Shown here one piece after another: positions 48,586 through 58,065 of a stretch of 64,000 nt of DNA (its first letter is position 1; every line of letters starts with the position of its first letter). Below the pieces are notes generated by a model, which was not told the DNA's origin, searched no databases, and saw only the letters and a list, made by a program, of their open reading frames with translations. Origin of the DNA: Eutreptiella sp. 'Long Island Sound 2002' (Eukaryota; Euglenozoa; Euglenophyceae; Eutreptiales; Eutreptiaceae); contig OZ038378.1 of NCBI GenBank assembly GCA_964036045.1, positions 178,653,754 through 178,717,753 of the forward strand. The letters run 5' to 3'. Position numbers and translations under genes: made by a program.

Positions 48586-49065
48586 CTACCACTGAAACGG
48601 GTGCCACTTGCCCGCACTCTTGGACCACCAGCCAATCTGCATATTCGTCAGGGCCCGAGTCTTCAGGGTCCAGTTGATTTGGACCATCACCGAGTAGAGC
48701 TCCTGATTGCTCATCAGCAACGGCTCCCCGTTGTTGTCCACAATTTCACAGTGCATCCTCGTGCTGTGAGGTTGATCCAGTCGAAGCCAGGTTTGCTGGT
48801 TCCGGGCCCAGACCATAGTTTCCAGCTCCGAGTTGATAATCCTCAACCCCTCCTCCGCTATGGCGTCCAGCTGGTTCAGTGCTTGTACTTTGAAACGCTG
48901 TTGTGCTTGCTGCGGCTTGATTTTCTTTGGAGACGGGCTAACTTGCGTGTATGGGACGGGTCGATACTGCGGCTTCCAGCACCTCTCCTGTGTCTCCCAT
49001 GGCCTTTGTGGCGGCATCATGCCAGCGAGTTCCTCCGCGACAGGATGCGGAGTTTGAAATTGCAC
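48586..49065 (-). CDS. Hypothetical ORF, 159 residues, downstream of the LINE remnant
   Basis: Intact frame from ATG 49065. The sequence looks protein-like, with helices (ALNQLDAIAEEGLRIINSEL), strand-like parts (MHCEIVDNNGEPLLMSNQEL) and a Trp-rich end (GWWSKSAGKWHPFQW). The opening TPHPVAEELAGMMPPQ resembles APRPVAEGLTGVMPP encoded near 59690-59730, so part of it belongs to a dispersed family. No known domain is recognised. It might be a 3' ORF of the LINE-like element or an unrelated insertion. Confidence 0.35.
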   Translation of the reverse strand: MQFQTPHPVAEELAGMMPPQRPWETQERCWKPQYRPVPYTQVSPSPKKIKPQQAQQRFKVQALNQLDAIAEEGLRIINSELETMVWARNQQTWLRLDQPHSTRMHCEIVDNNGEPLLMSNQELYSVMVQINWTLKTRALTNMQIGWWSKSAGKWHPFQW

Positions 49066-49573
49066 ACAAGCTGCTGCTGAAATGAGTTATTGCCGTGTTC
49101 TGCGACAACACGCGGGGCTCACGTCAACAGTTTCCTCCGCGACAAGACGCGGGGTTTGAGCGTTCAAGCATTTGCAGTAATGAAATGCTGCAGAGATACC
49201 GCAGTCAAGACGCGGGGCTCATTTTGCATTTCTGGGTCGCTCGGACTCAAGCTCATAGTCTCAGTCTGGGTCAGTTCCCTGTGCCCCACACGGTTTTATT
49301 GGATAGCGGCCTTTTCCTGAATTTTCGCCTCTTGCGCTGTCGCCTTGTGTCACTCACATCCGTACTGAAGGATTGGGATTCCGACTCAGTCTGTTGTGAC
49401 ATCTCCCCCCCCCATTCCGTCTGCATGTACCCTAACCCAGACTCCTCACTACCCGAACTGCACGACTCTGCTCATTGTGGTGCTACCTCCCCGGACACTT
49501 CCCCTGTCATTTCATCACTTTCCATGGGCACCAAACCCAGGGACGCCCACGGCGTTTTGGTGTCCTCAGATTC
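49066..49573. other. No supported gene; short repeats of GCGACA(A/G)GACGCGGGG type
   Basis: TCCGCGACA(G/A)GA(T/C)GCGG motifs occur at about 49031, 49134 and 49206 and recur near 59705. A plus-strand frame (49095-49985) overlaps the minus-strand RNase H and is treated as a shadow. Confidence 0.4.
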
Positions 49574-50830
49574 TTATCCCGACCCTCCCCTTAACCCCAC
49601 TGTGGAGTTGGAATCCGACGAATCCTGTAGCACTTGTTTGGACCACAGTGGACTTGAGCACATGCCTTCCATCGCCAATCCATTCGCCACCTCATTCCCC
49701 TGCACATTGACATGTGCTGGGACATGTTCCCATCTGACGTCTCTGCCTGGCTTCTCCATTTCATGGAGTAGCATTTCCCACACAGGCATGTGGACTTGTA
49801 CCTTGCCGGACGATGTCGTTCACCCCTTTGACTTCCAATGCTGTGCCCTGCCGGTTGCTCCTAACTGTAGGTACTGGGAGTCCGTGAGGATCGCCAACTT
49901 GGGCACCCAAGTCCCCTGCAGCGCTTTGAGTGCTGCCCAAAGCTCTGCCCCGTTATGTGTTTGTCGGTGGCGCGTCGGGACGTAGCCGCAGAAACACACT
50001 TCAGGTTCTTGCTCATCTTCTGTTGTGAAAACCCCTAAGCCACCCGCTCTGCGCATGTCTTTGTGGCCCAATCTCTTGGAGGACCCATCCGTATACACAA
50101 TTTTGTATCCTTTCGCCACCAGCTCTGCAATCACATCCTGCACACCCTGCAACACCCTTGGGCCTGCCTGCCTCGGGCGCTTCAGGAGTGGTTCTGCTTT
50201 CCCGTGCCAGTTGCGCGTGCCCATATTCCGATCTTGTGTGAAACATTCCGTATGTGTTTGCCACCACACATTGAGCCCCATGTTTGTGCGTACTTCCCCT
50301 TGCCGTGGTTGCACTCCTGTGTCTCGGAGTTGCTCCAGCGATTGCGTGAAACCCCTCCACTGGTCCTTCTATTCTCCTGGGTAGTATTCAATCCAGCCAC
50401 AAAGTTCGCGAAGCCACGTCGTCAGGTATGACGTGAACACTGGTGACGCTCCCGCCTTGATTTCACATGTGTATCGCCAGTGAGCACTTCTTGCCGACCA
50501 CATTGCCCGGCCTTGGTCCGTACTCAGCAACCATTCCTGATTATCGGATTCCATCATGTCCCGGACTGAAAACTCACCATCCCCGATTGCCAGCGGGCCA
50601 AGTAGTGTTGTATGACCGCCGCCGCCGCTTTAAACATGGAGCATTCCGCCATGGCGTGCTTAATCGACTCCTTCTGTTCACACATCGGCCACTTGTCCGT
50701 GCCCCACCCCCTGTAGACCCTTTCATGTACCGTAAGATTGTGCCGTAGCGTATATAGGCCATGAGGCAACGGATACTGGGCTCGCATACGCCCCCGTGTC
50801 ACAGGCGCATGGTCATCACCACACAGTTCA
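49574..50830 (-). pseudogene. LINE remnant: RT C-terminal zinc region and RNase H
   Basis: Read on the minus strand from ~50830: VTRGRMRAQYPLPHGLYTLR, then YRGWGTDKWPMCEQKESIKH and AMAEC, the CxxC-H-C zf-RVT module that follows LINE reverse transcriptase (here the first Cys is Trp). After a frameshift near 50580 comes a linker. Then RNase H: IVYTDGSSKRLG (first Asp), THNGAELWAALKALQ (Glu), LAILTDSQYL (Asp) and VPAHVNVQGNEVANGLA, where the final catalytic Asp is Asn. In-frame stops lie at 50369-50371 (TAG) and 49820-49822 (TGA). The RT and endonuclease are absent, so it is 5'-truncated and dead. Confidence 0.75.
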
Positions 50831-50882
50831 GTGTTTCGCCTTGCTGCACTGCAGCGCGAACCAGTTCTGTACCACTCCTGTA
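50740..50882 (-). repeat. LINE-derived dispersed repeat, copy 2 (within the LINE remnant)
   Basis: Contains the GGCCATGAGGCAACGGATACT ... CACAGGCGCATGGTCAT ... CTGCACTGCAGCGC block shared with the copies at 47.9, 58.8 and 61.8 kb. It overlaps the zf-RVT-proximal coding region. Confidence 0.75.
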
Positions 50883-50891
50883 GCGTATATA

Positions 50892-50908
50892 GGGGGGGGG
50901 GGGGGGGG
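50892..50908 (+). repeat. Poly-G tract (17)
   Basis: GCGTATATA followed by 17 G. Comparable tracts follow TATAC-type motifs near 62930. Confidence 0.9.
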
Positions 50909-52037
50909 TTCCAGGCATAAGGTTCCTAGGGTGCACTTCGCTCGGCGTTGTTCAACCGCTGTCGGGACTGCATGACATGAAGAAATGAAGTGTTCGCATT
51001 CAAAAAGCAGAAGCTCCCATTTCCTTGGATCTCTATCCCTCCTTCCCGTGAGAACAACGGTAAAAGTACTAAAAGTGCCGGAAATAACGCCTCCAATTGT
51101 TAAAAACAAGGATTCCATCCCTTTTCCCTAACACAACAAAAGAGTAAGAAGACCGTGTGATACCAATTTCTTGTTCTGTTTTTTCATTTTTTAAAAAAGC
51201 GACCGTCGTCCATGCCCCGGGTAGGCCACCTGAATCCGTGCGTCGCTCATCCCCACTGGCTTCCCAGGGGTTAGTCGCGCCGCCGGGACTCCATGGATTC
51301 CACGGGGGCAGGGGTGGGGCGGTGACCTACCAAAACAAAAAGAAATACCCTACTTTAAGCGCTGCCACTTCAGGGGTTGGGGAAGGGGGTGGTCGTCAAT
51401 TGTGTGTACATGAACAGTTTTTTGGCCCAGGCAAGAGAGTGAAGCACTCATGCGTGAGCAGTGGTAGCGCAATTAGTTTCGAAAACGAGGCATGCCGGTC
51501 GGCAAAAAAGCAATCATGGTCCATCACGGTCATCGTCTCAAGGCCCTATGTGCCAGCCACATCAACCCACCAGTCAAACAGTCAAACCAGGGTCCTTTGG
51601 GGGGAAATGTTCAATGTGTATAGTTGGTCGGATGGTGCCTTTTTGTACAAAAACCCTTGGAATTTCCTTTGGATTGAGCAAGCAATTGGGAATGCAAAGC
51701 TCCTGACAATTCCAAGCAATGTGCCATAGAATTTTGGAAGCAATGCTCCTAGTATGTGCTTGGGTGAACTCCGACCGATCGTCGGAAGCATTGCTTCCGA
51801 CGTCAGAAGCGATCACCCCGACCAATTTTGGCAGCCTGGCTTCCGGAATCCCTAGGGATGGAAAGATATCGGAATTTTTGGGAGGAATATTCCCAGCAGC
51901 GCTGACAATTGGCCTGTAAAGATCGGAGGGCACGTGCCAGGCAACGCTGACAAACATGCCCCGGTTCTCAGCATTCTATGATGTGCCCATAGGATACACG
52001 TGGTCTCATTGTTATGCATAACTGTGCACACTGGTAT
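50909..52037. other. No recognisable gene
   Basis: Left flank of element E. Short frames only (a 190-codon plus-strand frame at 51157-51729 has no motif). A perfect 9-bp inverted repeat sits at 51779-51803 (CGTCGGAAG ... CTTCCGACG). Confidence 0.4.
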
Positions 52038-52090
52038 GTTTTACGAACAAAGCAAAACACAATTCAGGCATATTGTGGTTCCTCGCTGCT
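52038..52090 (-). repeat. Split direct repeat B2 of element E
   Basis: GTTTTACGAACAAAGCAAAA ... CTCGCTGCT, 53 bp, one mismatch with 52269-52321. Confidence 0.85.
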
Positions 52091-52187
52091 GTACCATACA
52101 CCACAAAGGCGCCATGACGCCATAGATACACATGTTGTTCAATGGGTGGGAGGGCGGGCCTCCTGTCATTCCGGGCGGGCGGGCGGG

Positions 52188-52269
52188 CTTCCCCAGGCAA
52201 ATTTTACAAAAACAATCTGGAACAAATAAGACAGATACATAAAACCCCAGTTAGCAAAGCTAACGGTCG
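52188..52269 (-). repeat. Split direct repeat A2 of element E
   Basis: CTTCCCC ... AAATTTTACAAAAACAATC ... AGCAAAGCTAACGGTCG; ~78-82 bp matching 56988-57065 with a few differences. Confidence 0.88.
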
Positions 52270-52321
52270 TTTTACGAACAAAGCAAAACACAATTCAGGC
52301 ATATTGTGGTTACTCGCTGCT
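52269..52321 (-). repeat. Split direct repeat B1 of element E
   Basis: 53-bp copy of 52038-52090 that directly abuts A2. Confidence 0.85.
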
Positions 52322-52543
52322 TATTTTTGTTCACCACCTCACAGGCATAACCTGAGCACCCCATATGGCCCTCTCCCTAAAAAAAAATCAGGATAGAGGG
52401 TCAGCCGAACCCAGTGCCACTGCATCCAGGTTACAGGCTGCCCCCCGACGTCCTTTAGGGAAACCCAAAACCCACACTGGGGAGGGAACCCCAGGGAACG
52501 GCTGCAAAGCCACGTGGCGGTCTGCAGCCCCCGCACAGGCATC

Positions 52544-52945
52544 CTACATCCGCCCCTTGCACTCCGAGTCTATCCTGGAGAGGCTGTCAGCCGGGTTCAG
52601 GTCCCCCGGAACAAATTCCAAATACACCGAGCCCTCCAGGCGCTGGATCAAATGAAACAACCTGCGCAGGTGCCTGTTTTGGCGTCGCAGGCCTGCACTG
52701 GCCCTAAGGGAAGCGACCTGCTCCAATGCTGAGGAAGTATCCCCTATCAGGCGCCACACAGGCCAGCCCACCCTGATGCAGAGCCGGACCCCACGCACCA
52801 GGGCTTCAAGCTCGGCCTCTTGCTGGGTCCGGACCCCCGGGGAGCAAGGGAAAACTCGGCCACCCAAGGTCGGGCCCCGGACACCAACTTTAAATTTGTT
52901 AACATCAAAGGCGGCATCCACATACAGGACCCCCCCCCCCCACAA
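52544..52945 (-). pseudogene. Element E RNase H
   Basis: Degrades the RNA strand of the RNA/DNA hybrid. Acidic positions: VLYVDAAFDVN, TQQEAELEALVRG, WRLIGDTSSALEQV and LNPADSLSRIDS. The His/Arg-rich HLRRLFHLIQRLEG and FVPGDLNPADSLSR segments are typical of RNase H of YR and hepadna-like retroelements. It lies one frame off the RT; the switch falls at the C13/G13 homopolymer (52926-52939). RT and RNase H were therefore probably one protein, and the shift may be slippage or a sequencing-length error. Stop at 52544. Confidence 0.82.
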
Positions 52946-54213
52946 ATGTTAAGGGGAAGCAATACTTGCGGTTTCCAACCCCTAAAGGAAAGCAAGAGGC
53001 AGTGCAGGAGGCTCTGGACCAAGGACAGGGGGCAGTTCTGAAGCCAGTTTGGCCCCCACTGACAGTGGGCCCACCAGCCACTTAAAAAAGGGGCGAACCC
53101 AACCGCCAGGCGCAGGCTCCAAATAAAACGTCCCAGGATACGACGGGCGTGCTTGCGTGTAAGGGGCAGCACCGCAGCCCGAATCCAGAGACCAAGCAAA
53201 GCAGCCCCCCCCTGCCCTTTTGGGAAAACCCCCGCCCCGTCCCCCGAAAGCACCAGCCATTTACCCAACCACTGAATCTCAGGGACCGGCTCAAGGACAC
53301 TCTTGGTGCTAATGACCGCCCCCGCCTTGCGCAGAGCATCGCACAGGCGCTGTGACACTGATCCCACCTTGGCTTTTCCATAACCAATGACCGAAAAATC
53401 GTCTAAATAGTGCAGCACCAGGACACCACTGGTGTCCACTGATCCCGTCACAAAAGCCCGTACATATTGGCATATCACTGGCGAAAAACGCCAACCAAAA
53501 GGGAGGCAGGAAAAGGCGTAGGATTTTCCGTCGATGCGCACTCTAAAGCTGTTTTTATAAGCCTCTGGCAAAGTCAATGACCAAAAGGCATTGGTGAGGT
53601 CAATGTGACAGGCCAAGAGGGGGGCACCCGGTTCCGTCGAAAGACGTAAACTCTCAAGCTCACGCAGGAAGGGGTCGTTCGGGTGGTCCAGACAGTGGGA
53701 CCCCAGCGAAAGCCTCGAGAGGCCCATGCTGTGGGCCTGTATAAGGAAGGCCAGGTCCTCAACCGAAGGCAAACTGAAACGTGGCGGGTGAAACCGGTGG
53801 CACTTATTGAGGCGCACCAAATGCACAATCATGGACGCCTTCACGGCATTTTTGGGGATGGGGAACAGGTAGCCATTGGGCCCCTGGTGACCCCCCCCCC
53901 CCCCCTCAGCACACTGCCGGAGGACCCCATCCCTGACCAAAGCACGCGCCATAATGAGACCCTCAGGCGAGATCTGTGGCATCTCCCCCAAAACACGATC
54001 CGTCACTTCTCGAAAATCGAGCGGGGCAAGGAAATCCCACAAAAACTCGGGAATGGGGATATTGCCCACTTGACCTAACCCCCTATCCAACATAGAAGGG
54101 TCGAGGCTAAGGAGGAGAGTGACCGGGGAGGTAGCATCCCGCAGCACACAGGACCACACATCCCCCCGCAGGGAGTCTAAGGCTGCGATTAGCTGATCAT
54201 GTACGTCCACCAT
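52747..54213 (-). CDS. Element E reverse transcriptase
   Basis: 488 codons from ATG 54213, the last ~65 being read in the wrong frame after the homopolymer. RT landmarks: YLFPIPKN (fingers), LACHIDLTNAFWSLTLPEAY (motif A Asp), FSCLPFGWRFSPVICQYV (motif B), LVLHYLDDFSVIGYG (motif C with YLDD) and IQWLGKWLVL (motif D/E region). The HYLDD box and its spacing are as in DIRS/Ngaro-type RTs rather than Ty3/gypsy (FxDD). The N-terminal ~90 residues are of unknown function. It makes cDNA of the element RNA. The RT proper has no internal stop. Confidence 0.9.
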   Translation of the reverse strand: MVDVHDQLIAALDSLRGDVWSCVLRDATSPVTLLLSLDPSMLDRGLGQVGNIPIPEFLWDFLAPLDFREVTDRVLGEMPQISPEGLIMARALVRDGVLRQCAEGGGGGHQGPNGYLFPIPKNAVKASMIVHLVRLNKCHRFHPPRFSLPSVEDLAFLIQAHSMGLSRLSLGSHCLDHPNDPFLRELESLRLSTEPGAPLLACHIDLTNAFWSLTLPEAYKNSFRVRIDGKSYAFSCLPFGWRFSPVICQYVRAFVTGSVDTSGVLVLHYLDDFSVIGYGKAKVGSVSQRLCDALRKAGAVISTKSVLEPVPEIQWLGKWLVLSGDGAGVFPKGQGGAALLGLWIRAAVLPLTRKHARRILGRFIWSLRLAVGFAPFLSGWWAHCQWGPNWLQNCPLSLVQSLLHCLLLSFRGWKPQVLLPLNICGGGGSCMWMPPLMLTNLKLVSGARPWVAEFSLAPRGSGPSKRPSLKPWCVGSGSASGWAGLCGA

Positions 54214-54240
54214 ACCCAGGTCCCTGGCTACCCTCCCCCC

Positions 54241-54960
54241 CTAGATGAATAAAAAACGGATTCGCCGGTGCAACAGGTCTCGTAGGCCCCCACTCAGCCT
54301 CAGGCCTGTGGAAATTTCGTCCAGCCACCTCTGTCCTCGTTCTAACCGGATGAGTCTTTCCACAGCCCTCTCTCGGGGGCATTCATCGTTTACCGGCGCC
54401 GCCGGCTGCACGTCGGGCCAGCGTTGCCAGGTGCCTGGCTCCGAGACCCGCTGTGGTTCGGGGCCGTGTCCTCCATGTTGTGAAACCCCGGGGTGGTCCT
54501 TGGAACCGTCCACCACCTCGAGGCTGTCCTGGGCTTTGTGCCCCTCCACTGGCGTCATGCTGTCGCGCGGGACCCATCTCCACGTCCTGTTCCTCATCGA
54601 CGTCGATGGGACTCTCCTTGTAAGCAGCCGGGGCTGCTGGTTTTCCGTTGTCAGCCCTACCGCGTGTCGGCATCGGGTCCACAGACCTCGTGCCCCCGGG
54701 AGGCTCGACTTCTGGCGGGGCCCCTGCCCCTGTGACTCCTTTCGATAACGTACGCCGGGTTTTGCGGCTTCCTCGCTCTCGGCGCCTTTCGTCGACCGTC
54801 CGCACCGCTGGGGCTCTCTCCGTTTCGGTCCCGCCGTCTCCACCTGCGGGTCGCGTTCGCTTGGCCTCCGCCTGGGCTGTGCGGACTTTCTCGTCATTTT
54901 CGAAGAGCTCCACGAGGCTAGCTGGCCAGAGGTCCCTGATGTCGGTCTTTCTCCAGCGGA
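54241..54960 (-). pseudogene. Element E linker / C-terminal extension of the recombinase ORF
   Basis: After the recombinase domain the frame continues through basic and acidic disorder (RTAQAEAKRTRP, SPIDVDEEQDVEMG) to 54383. A neighbouring frame carries more protein-like sequence (RAVERLIRLERGQRWLDEIS, LRLSGGLRDLLHRRIRFL) ending at 54241, 28 bp before the RT ATG. The two are probably one ORF with a frameshift. Function unknown. Confidence 0.4.
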
Positions 54961-55990
54961 TTCCTTCAGTGGCTAGCCAAGGCAGTCGCGTAGTCTGCAC
55001 ACAGGCAAATTCGTCGGGGGGAGATGCGTATAGGTGGGCGATTTTGATGCTATGCCACCGACCCCACCACAGGCGGTGTCTCCACGGAAGTCCCAACCAT
55101 CGGAGGTAGGTTGCGCCCGCTCGTCTCCAGGCATGCCACCTGGCTTCTGCCCTGTCGGTCCCTTGCAAGAGCTTGGCCATACCCATTTCGAGATCCGCTG
55201 CCTGTCCCAATGCTGGCGCCTCACCGGGTGCGATCCTGCGGAGCCACGTAGCCCAGGCCTGCGAGTACGGCCCCAGTCGTCGTGTGATCTGGCGATGGTC
55301 TCGCTTGATCCCCTGGTACGTAATTCCCACCTTGGAGATGTTCGACCGGCGGAGGGACGATATTTCACCCACTCTGCAGAGCGTGGCGAAGGATAGGGCT
55401 GCCGCGGCATAGACTTCTCACTCCCCCGGGCTGGAGCACGATTTGGCCACGAGCTGGAGCAAGTCGGGCCCTCCGAACTGCTGTTGTCCCCGGGAATCCA
55501 CTGCCGCCTTGGAAATTCTCCACAGCCTGTCCCATTGCAGGGGGGGGATCCACCCCAAGGTAGCCACTGCTTTGAGGGCGGATATGCATCCTCTGGCCGC
55601 CGCTGCCTTCTGGCCCTAGGCAAACATGGAGAGCAGGACCTTTTCCGCCAACGCTTGCATGTCCTTCGGCTGGACAGTGCCCCCGAACTGGGCGAATCGT
55701 CGAAGGTGGCTCGTATAGGTTCTTCGTGTCGCTGGCCGCCATGTTGAAACGAGACAGGCCGCTGGGCACTCCGTGGGGTCGGTCTCTCCCAGGATTTGCC
55801 ATGCCTCCACCAATGCCGGCCATTCGATGACGTCCTTGGAAGCCACAGGGGTGGGTGCCAGCGCAGCCCCCCCCCCCCCCCCCCCCGGAAGCGGTCCAGC
55901 CGTTGTAGCATTGATGTCGCGTCCACCGGCTGGGCCGCCAAGTCCCGTCACTCCAGTCTGGGGCAGTTCCATACCCAGTGCCTCTCGATG
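54961..55990 (-). pseudogene. Element E tyrosine recombinase
   Basis: Integrates circular cDNA by site-specific recombination. The N-terminal core-binding part is seen in STWRPATRRTYTSHLRRFAQF (near 55750-55690). Catalytic residues: Arg in ATLCRVGEISSLRRSN (~55380); H-x-x-R in WHAWRRAGATYLRWLG (~55126-55080); then GRWHSIKIAHLY with the likely nucleophile Tyr (~55030). Damage: TAG near 55606, a frameshift at the G8 run near 55540, and TGA near 55418. The start overlaps the end of gag in another frame, after a 20-base G/C homopolymer at 55867-55886. Assignment rests on the R...HxxR...Y pattern and position in a YR-type element. Confidence 0.72.
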
Positions 55991-56987
55991 AGCCCATGGC
56001 CTTTGCACATTTTACAGGGTCCCACTGGGCCGTGTCCGACCGCACCCACTCTCCTTTATGGACCTCGAAGTACTCAGTCCCATCAACCATTTTGAAACGA
56101 CGTCGCAGGACCTTTTTAAGGCGTGCCCCCGCTGTACTCAGGCCTGAGGTGAAGTCCGGATCCGCGGAGGCCTGCTTTGATGAAGTGGAGTCTGACTCGT
56201 ATCGTTCTTTGTAACGGTGGACGGAGGACCACACAAGCAACCACAAAGACTCCACCATGAGTACCGCAGAGCTTTTCAAGGACAACACCGGAGTGTGTGT
56301 GCCTGAGCTGTCATCCATGGGGGCGTCCCCTGCCGAATCTCCAGTCCCCACCACCTCAGTCCATACCGTGGTGTCTTTCTTCTGGTCGTCCGAGAGGCTG
56401 AAAAGGAGGCACTTCTGCGCCTCGTCATCCCACTTGGGGGTCATACTCATGGCATCCAGCGGCAGGGCCTCCTTCAGGATCGCGCATTTGAGGTAGTACA
56501 GGACCCTGGTGACCCACTGCGGGTGGTTCCATACCAAGGCCAGTTCATGCAGCTCCTTGAGGCACAGGGGTGGCACAGACCTTTCCGACCACGTGGGGGC
56601 TTCCGATAGACTGTTGACCTTCTCCGTCAGGGACTTGATCAGGGCAGCCTGTCCCTCTAACAATCTCATCAGGGCAGGATCCGAAGCCCTGTTGACAGTG
56701 TCTGGCTGCACTTTGATTTTCTCAAAAGCCCCTGTGGTCATGTTTATTTGGACCTGCTCTGTCAACGTGTAGCCAATCAGATTCTCAATGAGCGCTTCCT
56801 CTGTCCCTCCAAATCCTCAGGCACTGGCAAATGTCTGGAGCCATTGCGAACGCGAATCCCCCAGATGGCGAAGGGACTGGGTTAACCGCATTTTTGCCTT
56901 TGCCCAGGACGCTGCTGGGGTTCCCTCCCGCACAGAGTCGTGCACTCCTGCCTGGAGGTAATCCTGAAATTCCATGCATTGTGCCAT
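55948..56987 (-). pseudogene. gag: Element E gag-like ORF with CCHC knuckle
   Basis: The frame begins at ATG 56987 (MAQCMEFQDYLQAGVHD), directly against repeat A1, and has a TGA at 56817-56819. The body runs from 56816 down (TEQVQINMTTGAFEKI, LMRLLEGQAALIKSLTEKVN, LHELALVWNHPQWVTRVLY). After a frameshift near 56030 it ends with a zinc knuckle CKMCKGHGLIERHWVWNC (56016-55963) and a stop at 55948. A first ORF ending in a nucleic-acid-binding CCHC is expected of a gag. Particle or RNA-binding role inferred. Confidence 0.7.
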
Positions 56988-57065
56988 CTTCCCCAAATTT
57001 TACAAAAACAATCCGTAACAAATAAGACGGATACATAAAACCCCAGTTAGCAAAGCTAACAGTCG
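56988..57065 (-). repeat. Split direct repeat A1 of element E (5' terminus)
   Basis: Matches A2 (52188-52269): AAATTTTACAAAAACAATC and CCCCAGTTAGCAAAGCTAAC are shared. Confidence 0.88.
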
Positions 57066-57708
57066 ATTCACCATTGACAGCAAGGAGTACCATCAGGCAT
57101 GTAATATGGGCAGGTCAGCAAAGTTGCGGAAAATTGCGGGAAATAACGGAAAATTGCGGACCTCAACCCCCCCCCCCTTGCTTCAAGACCCCCAAGGGTC
57201 AACACTGAACCCCCACCCCCTTGACTATGTAGCTGGCAAATTTGACACGAAATGCATGTCATATTTGGTTGCACTACATTTAGTACCGAAGTACATTAGG
57301 TCCCAAAATCAAATGGCGTTGTAACGCACAGCATAGAAGGTAAAAGATGGCAGGAAAAAGTTGGGCATTTTGCAGGGGATTTTTGGAAACGCTTAGCACT
57401 TATGGTCACCAAATGAGACTCGTATCGCACGGCAGATTTCAGAATTTGGCACCAAAATTTCTTCCGAGCTACCCGGGGACGGTTGGCTGGAAGGTCCATA
57501 GAACATTCCAAGGGATATTGGTTGCGTTTTGGGTCCCGAGTTGGCTGCCAAAACCTCCGAGCATTTTTCCGGGCAACTTCCAGGCGGTTTTCAATTGAAA
57601 TTTGCTACGTTGAGAGAGGGCAATGTTGTCCATCCATATACCTGACCTCAGCAAAGCAACATGCAAAAAAGAAAAGAATACATGTCCTTAATTGGAAATG
57701 TGAATGCT
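57066..57708. other. No recognisable gene
   Basis: Contains a C-run at 57167-57177 and one copy (57451-57523) of a ~72-bp dispersed repeat. Confidence 0.4.
57451..57523 (+). repeat. 72-bp dispersed repeat, copy 1
   Basis: ACCAAAATTTCTTCCGAGC ... GAACATTCCAAGNGATANTGGTT; second copy at 58527-58598 in the same orientation, ~82% identical. Confidence 0.75.
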
Positions 57709-58065
57709 CTACTCCCCTTTACTGAGCATATGCACGGGACAACCATCACTTGACATGGCGTCCACATCCAACACCCGCTCCCCTTGACTATGTACAGCCG
57801 TAGGCCGATACTTCTTGGGTTGCGGTGGAGGTTCACGGCTGTCATGAGATGATGATGAAGACTCTGACCCTGCGGCACTTACTGTAGAGCCGCCAGACAC
57901 GTACACATCATCATCCTCAGAATCATCATTCTCGGGACCGCTACTACTCCCACCGTCACTGCTGCTGCTGCTACTGGTGCTGCTGCTGCTGCCTTTGGGA
58001 AACACAAGTTGCTGCTCTGTGTCGCTATCAACAATGGGGACGCGCAACAACTTTGCCTGCCTCAT
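57709..58065 (-). CDS. Hypothetical Ser/Asp-rich ORF
   Basis: 118 codons from ATG 58065. It begins RQAKLLRVPIVDSDTEQQLV, then a poly-Ser tract (encoded by GCT/GCA-type triplet repeats at 57950-57990) and GPENDDSEDDDVYVSGG. It ends EPPPQPKKYRPTAVHSQGERV. It is disordered throughout, with no family. It may be an exon of a host gene or a chance frame over a triplet repeat. Confidence 0.3.
   Translation of the reverse strand: MRQAKLLRVPIVDSDTEQQLVFPKGSSSSTSSSSSSDGGSSSGPENDDSEDDDVYVSGGSTVSAAGSESSSSSHDSREPPPQPKKYRPTAVHSQGERVLDVDAMSSDGCPVHMLSKGE

Larger units (their letters stand above)
52038..57065 (-). mobile_element. Element E, YR retrotransposon with split direct repeats
   Basis: On the minus strand: A1 (57065-56988), gag, tyrosine recombinase, RT, RNase H, B1 (52321-52269), A2 (52269-52188), then B2 (52090-52038). 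B1 and A2 abut; A1 and B2 are terminal. This A1-ORFs-B1A2-B2 layout is the split-direct-repeat signature of PAT/Ngaro/Kangaroo-type tyrosine-recombinase retrotransposons, which integrate by recombination rather than with a DDE integrase. No LTR, PBS or target duplication is seen, as expected. The recombinase precedes RT, whereas DIRS and PAT usually place it last. Length is 5.03 kb. Stops and homopolymer frameshifts break the ORFs. Confidence 0.85.

Noticed and set aside
49095-49985. 296-codon plus-strand frame
   Set aside because: Antisense to the recognised RNase H of the LINE remnant; Ser/Pro/Cys-rich with no motif.
55365-56765. 466-codon minus-strand frame as a single protein
   Set aside because: Only its first half is gag-like; after the frameshift near 56030 it reads out of frame through the recombinase, whose motifs are in other frames.
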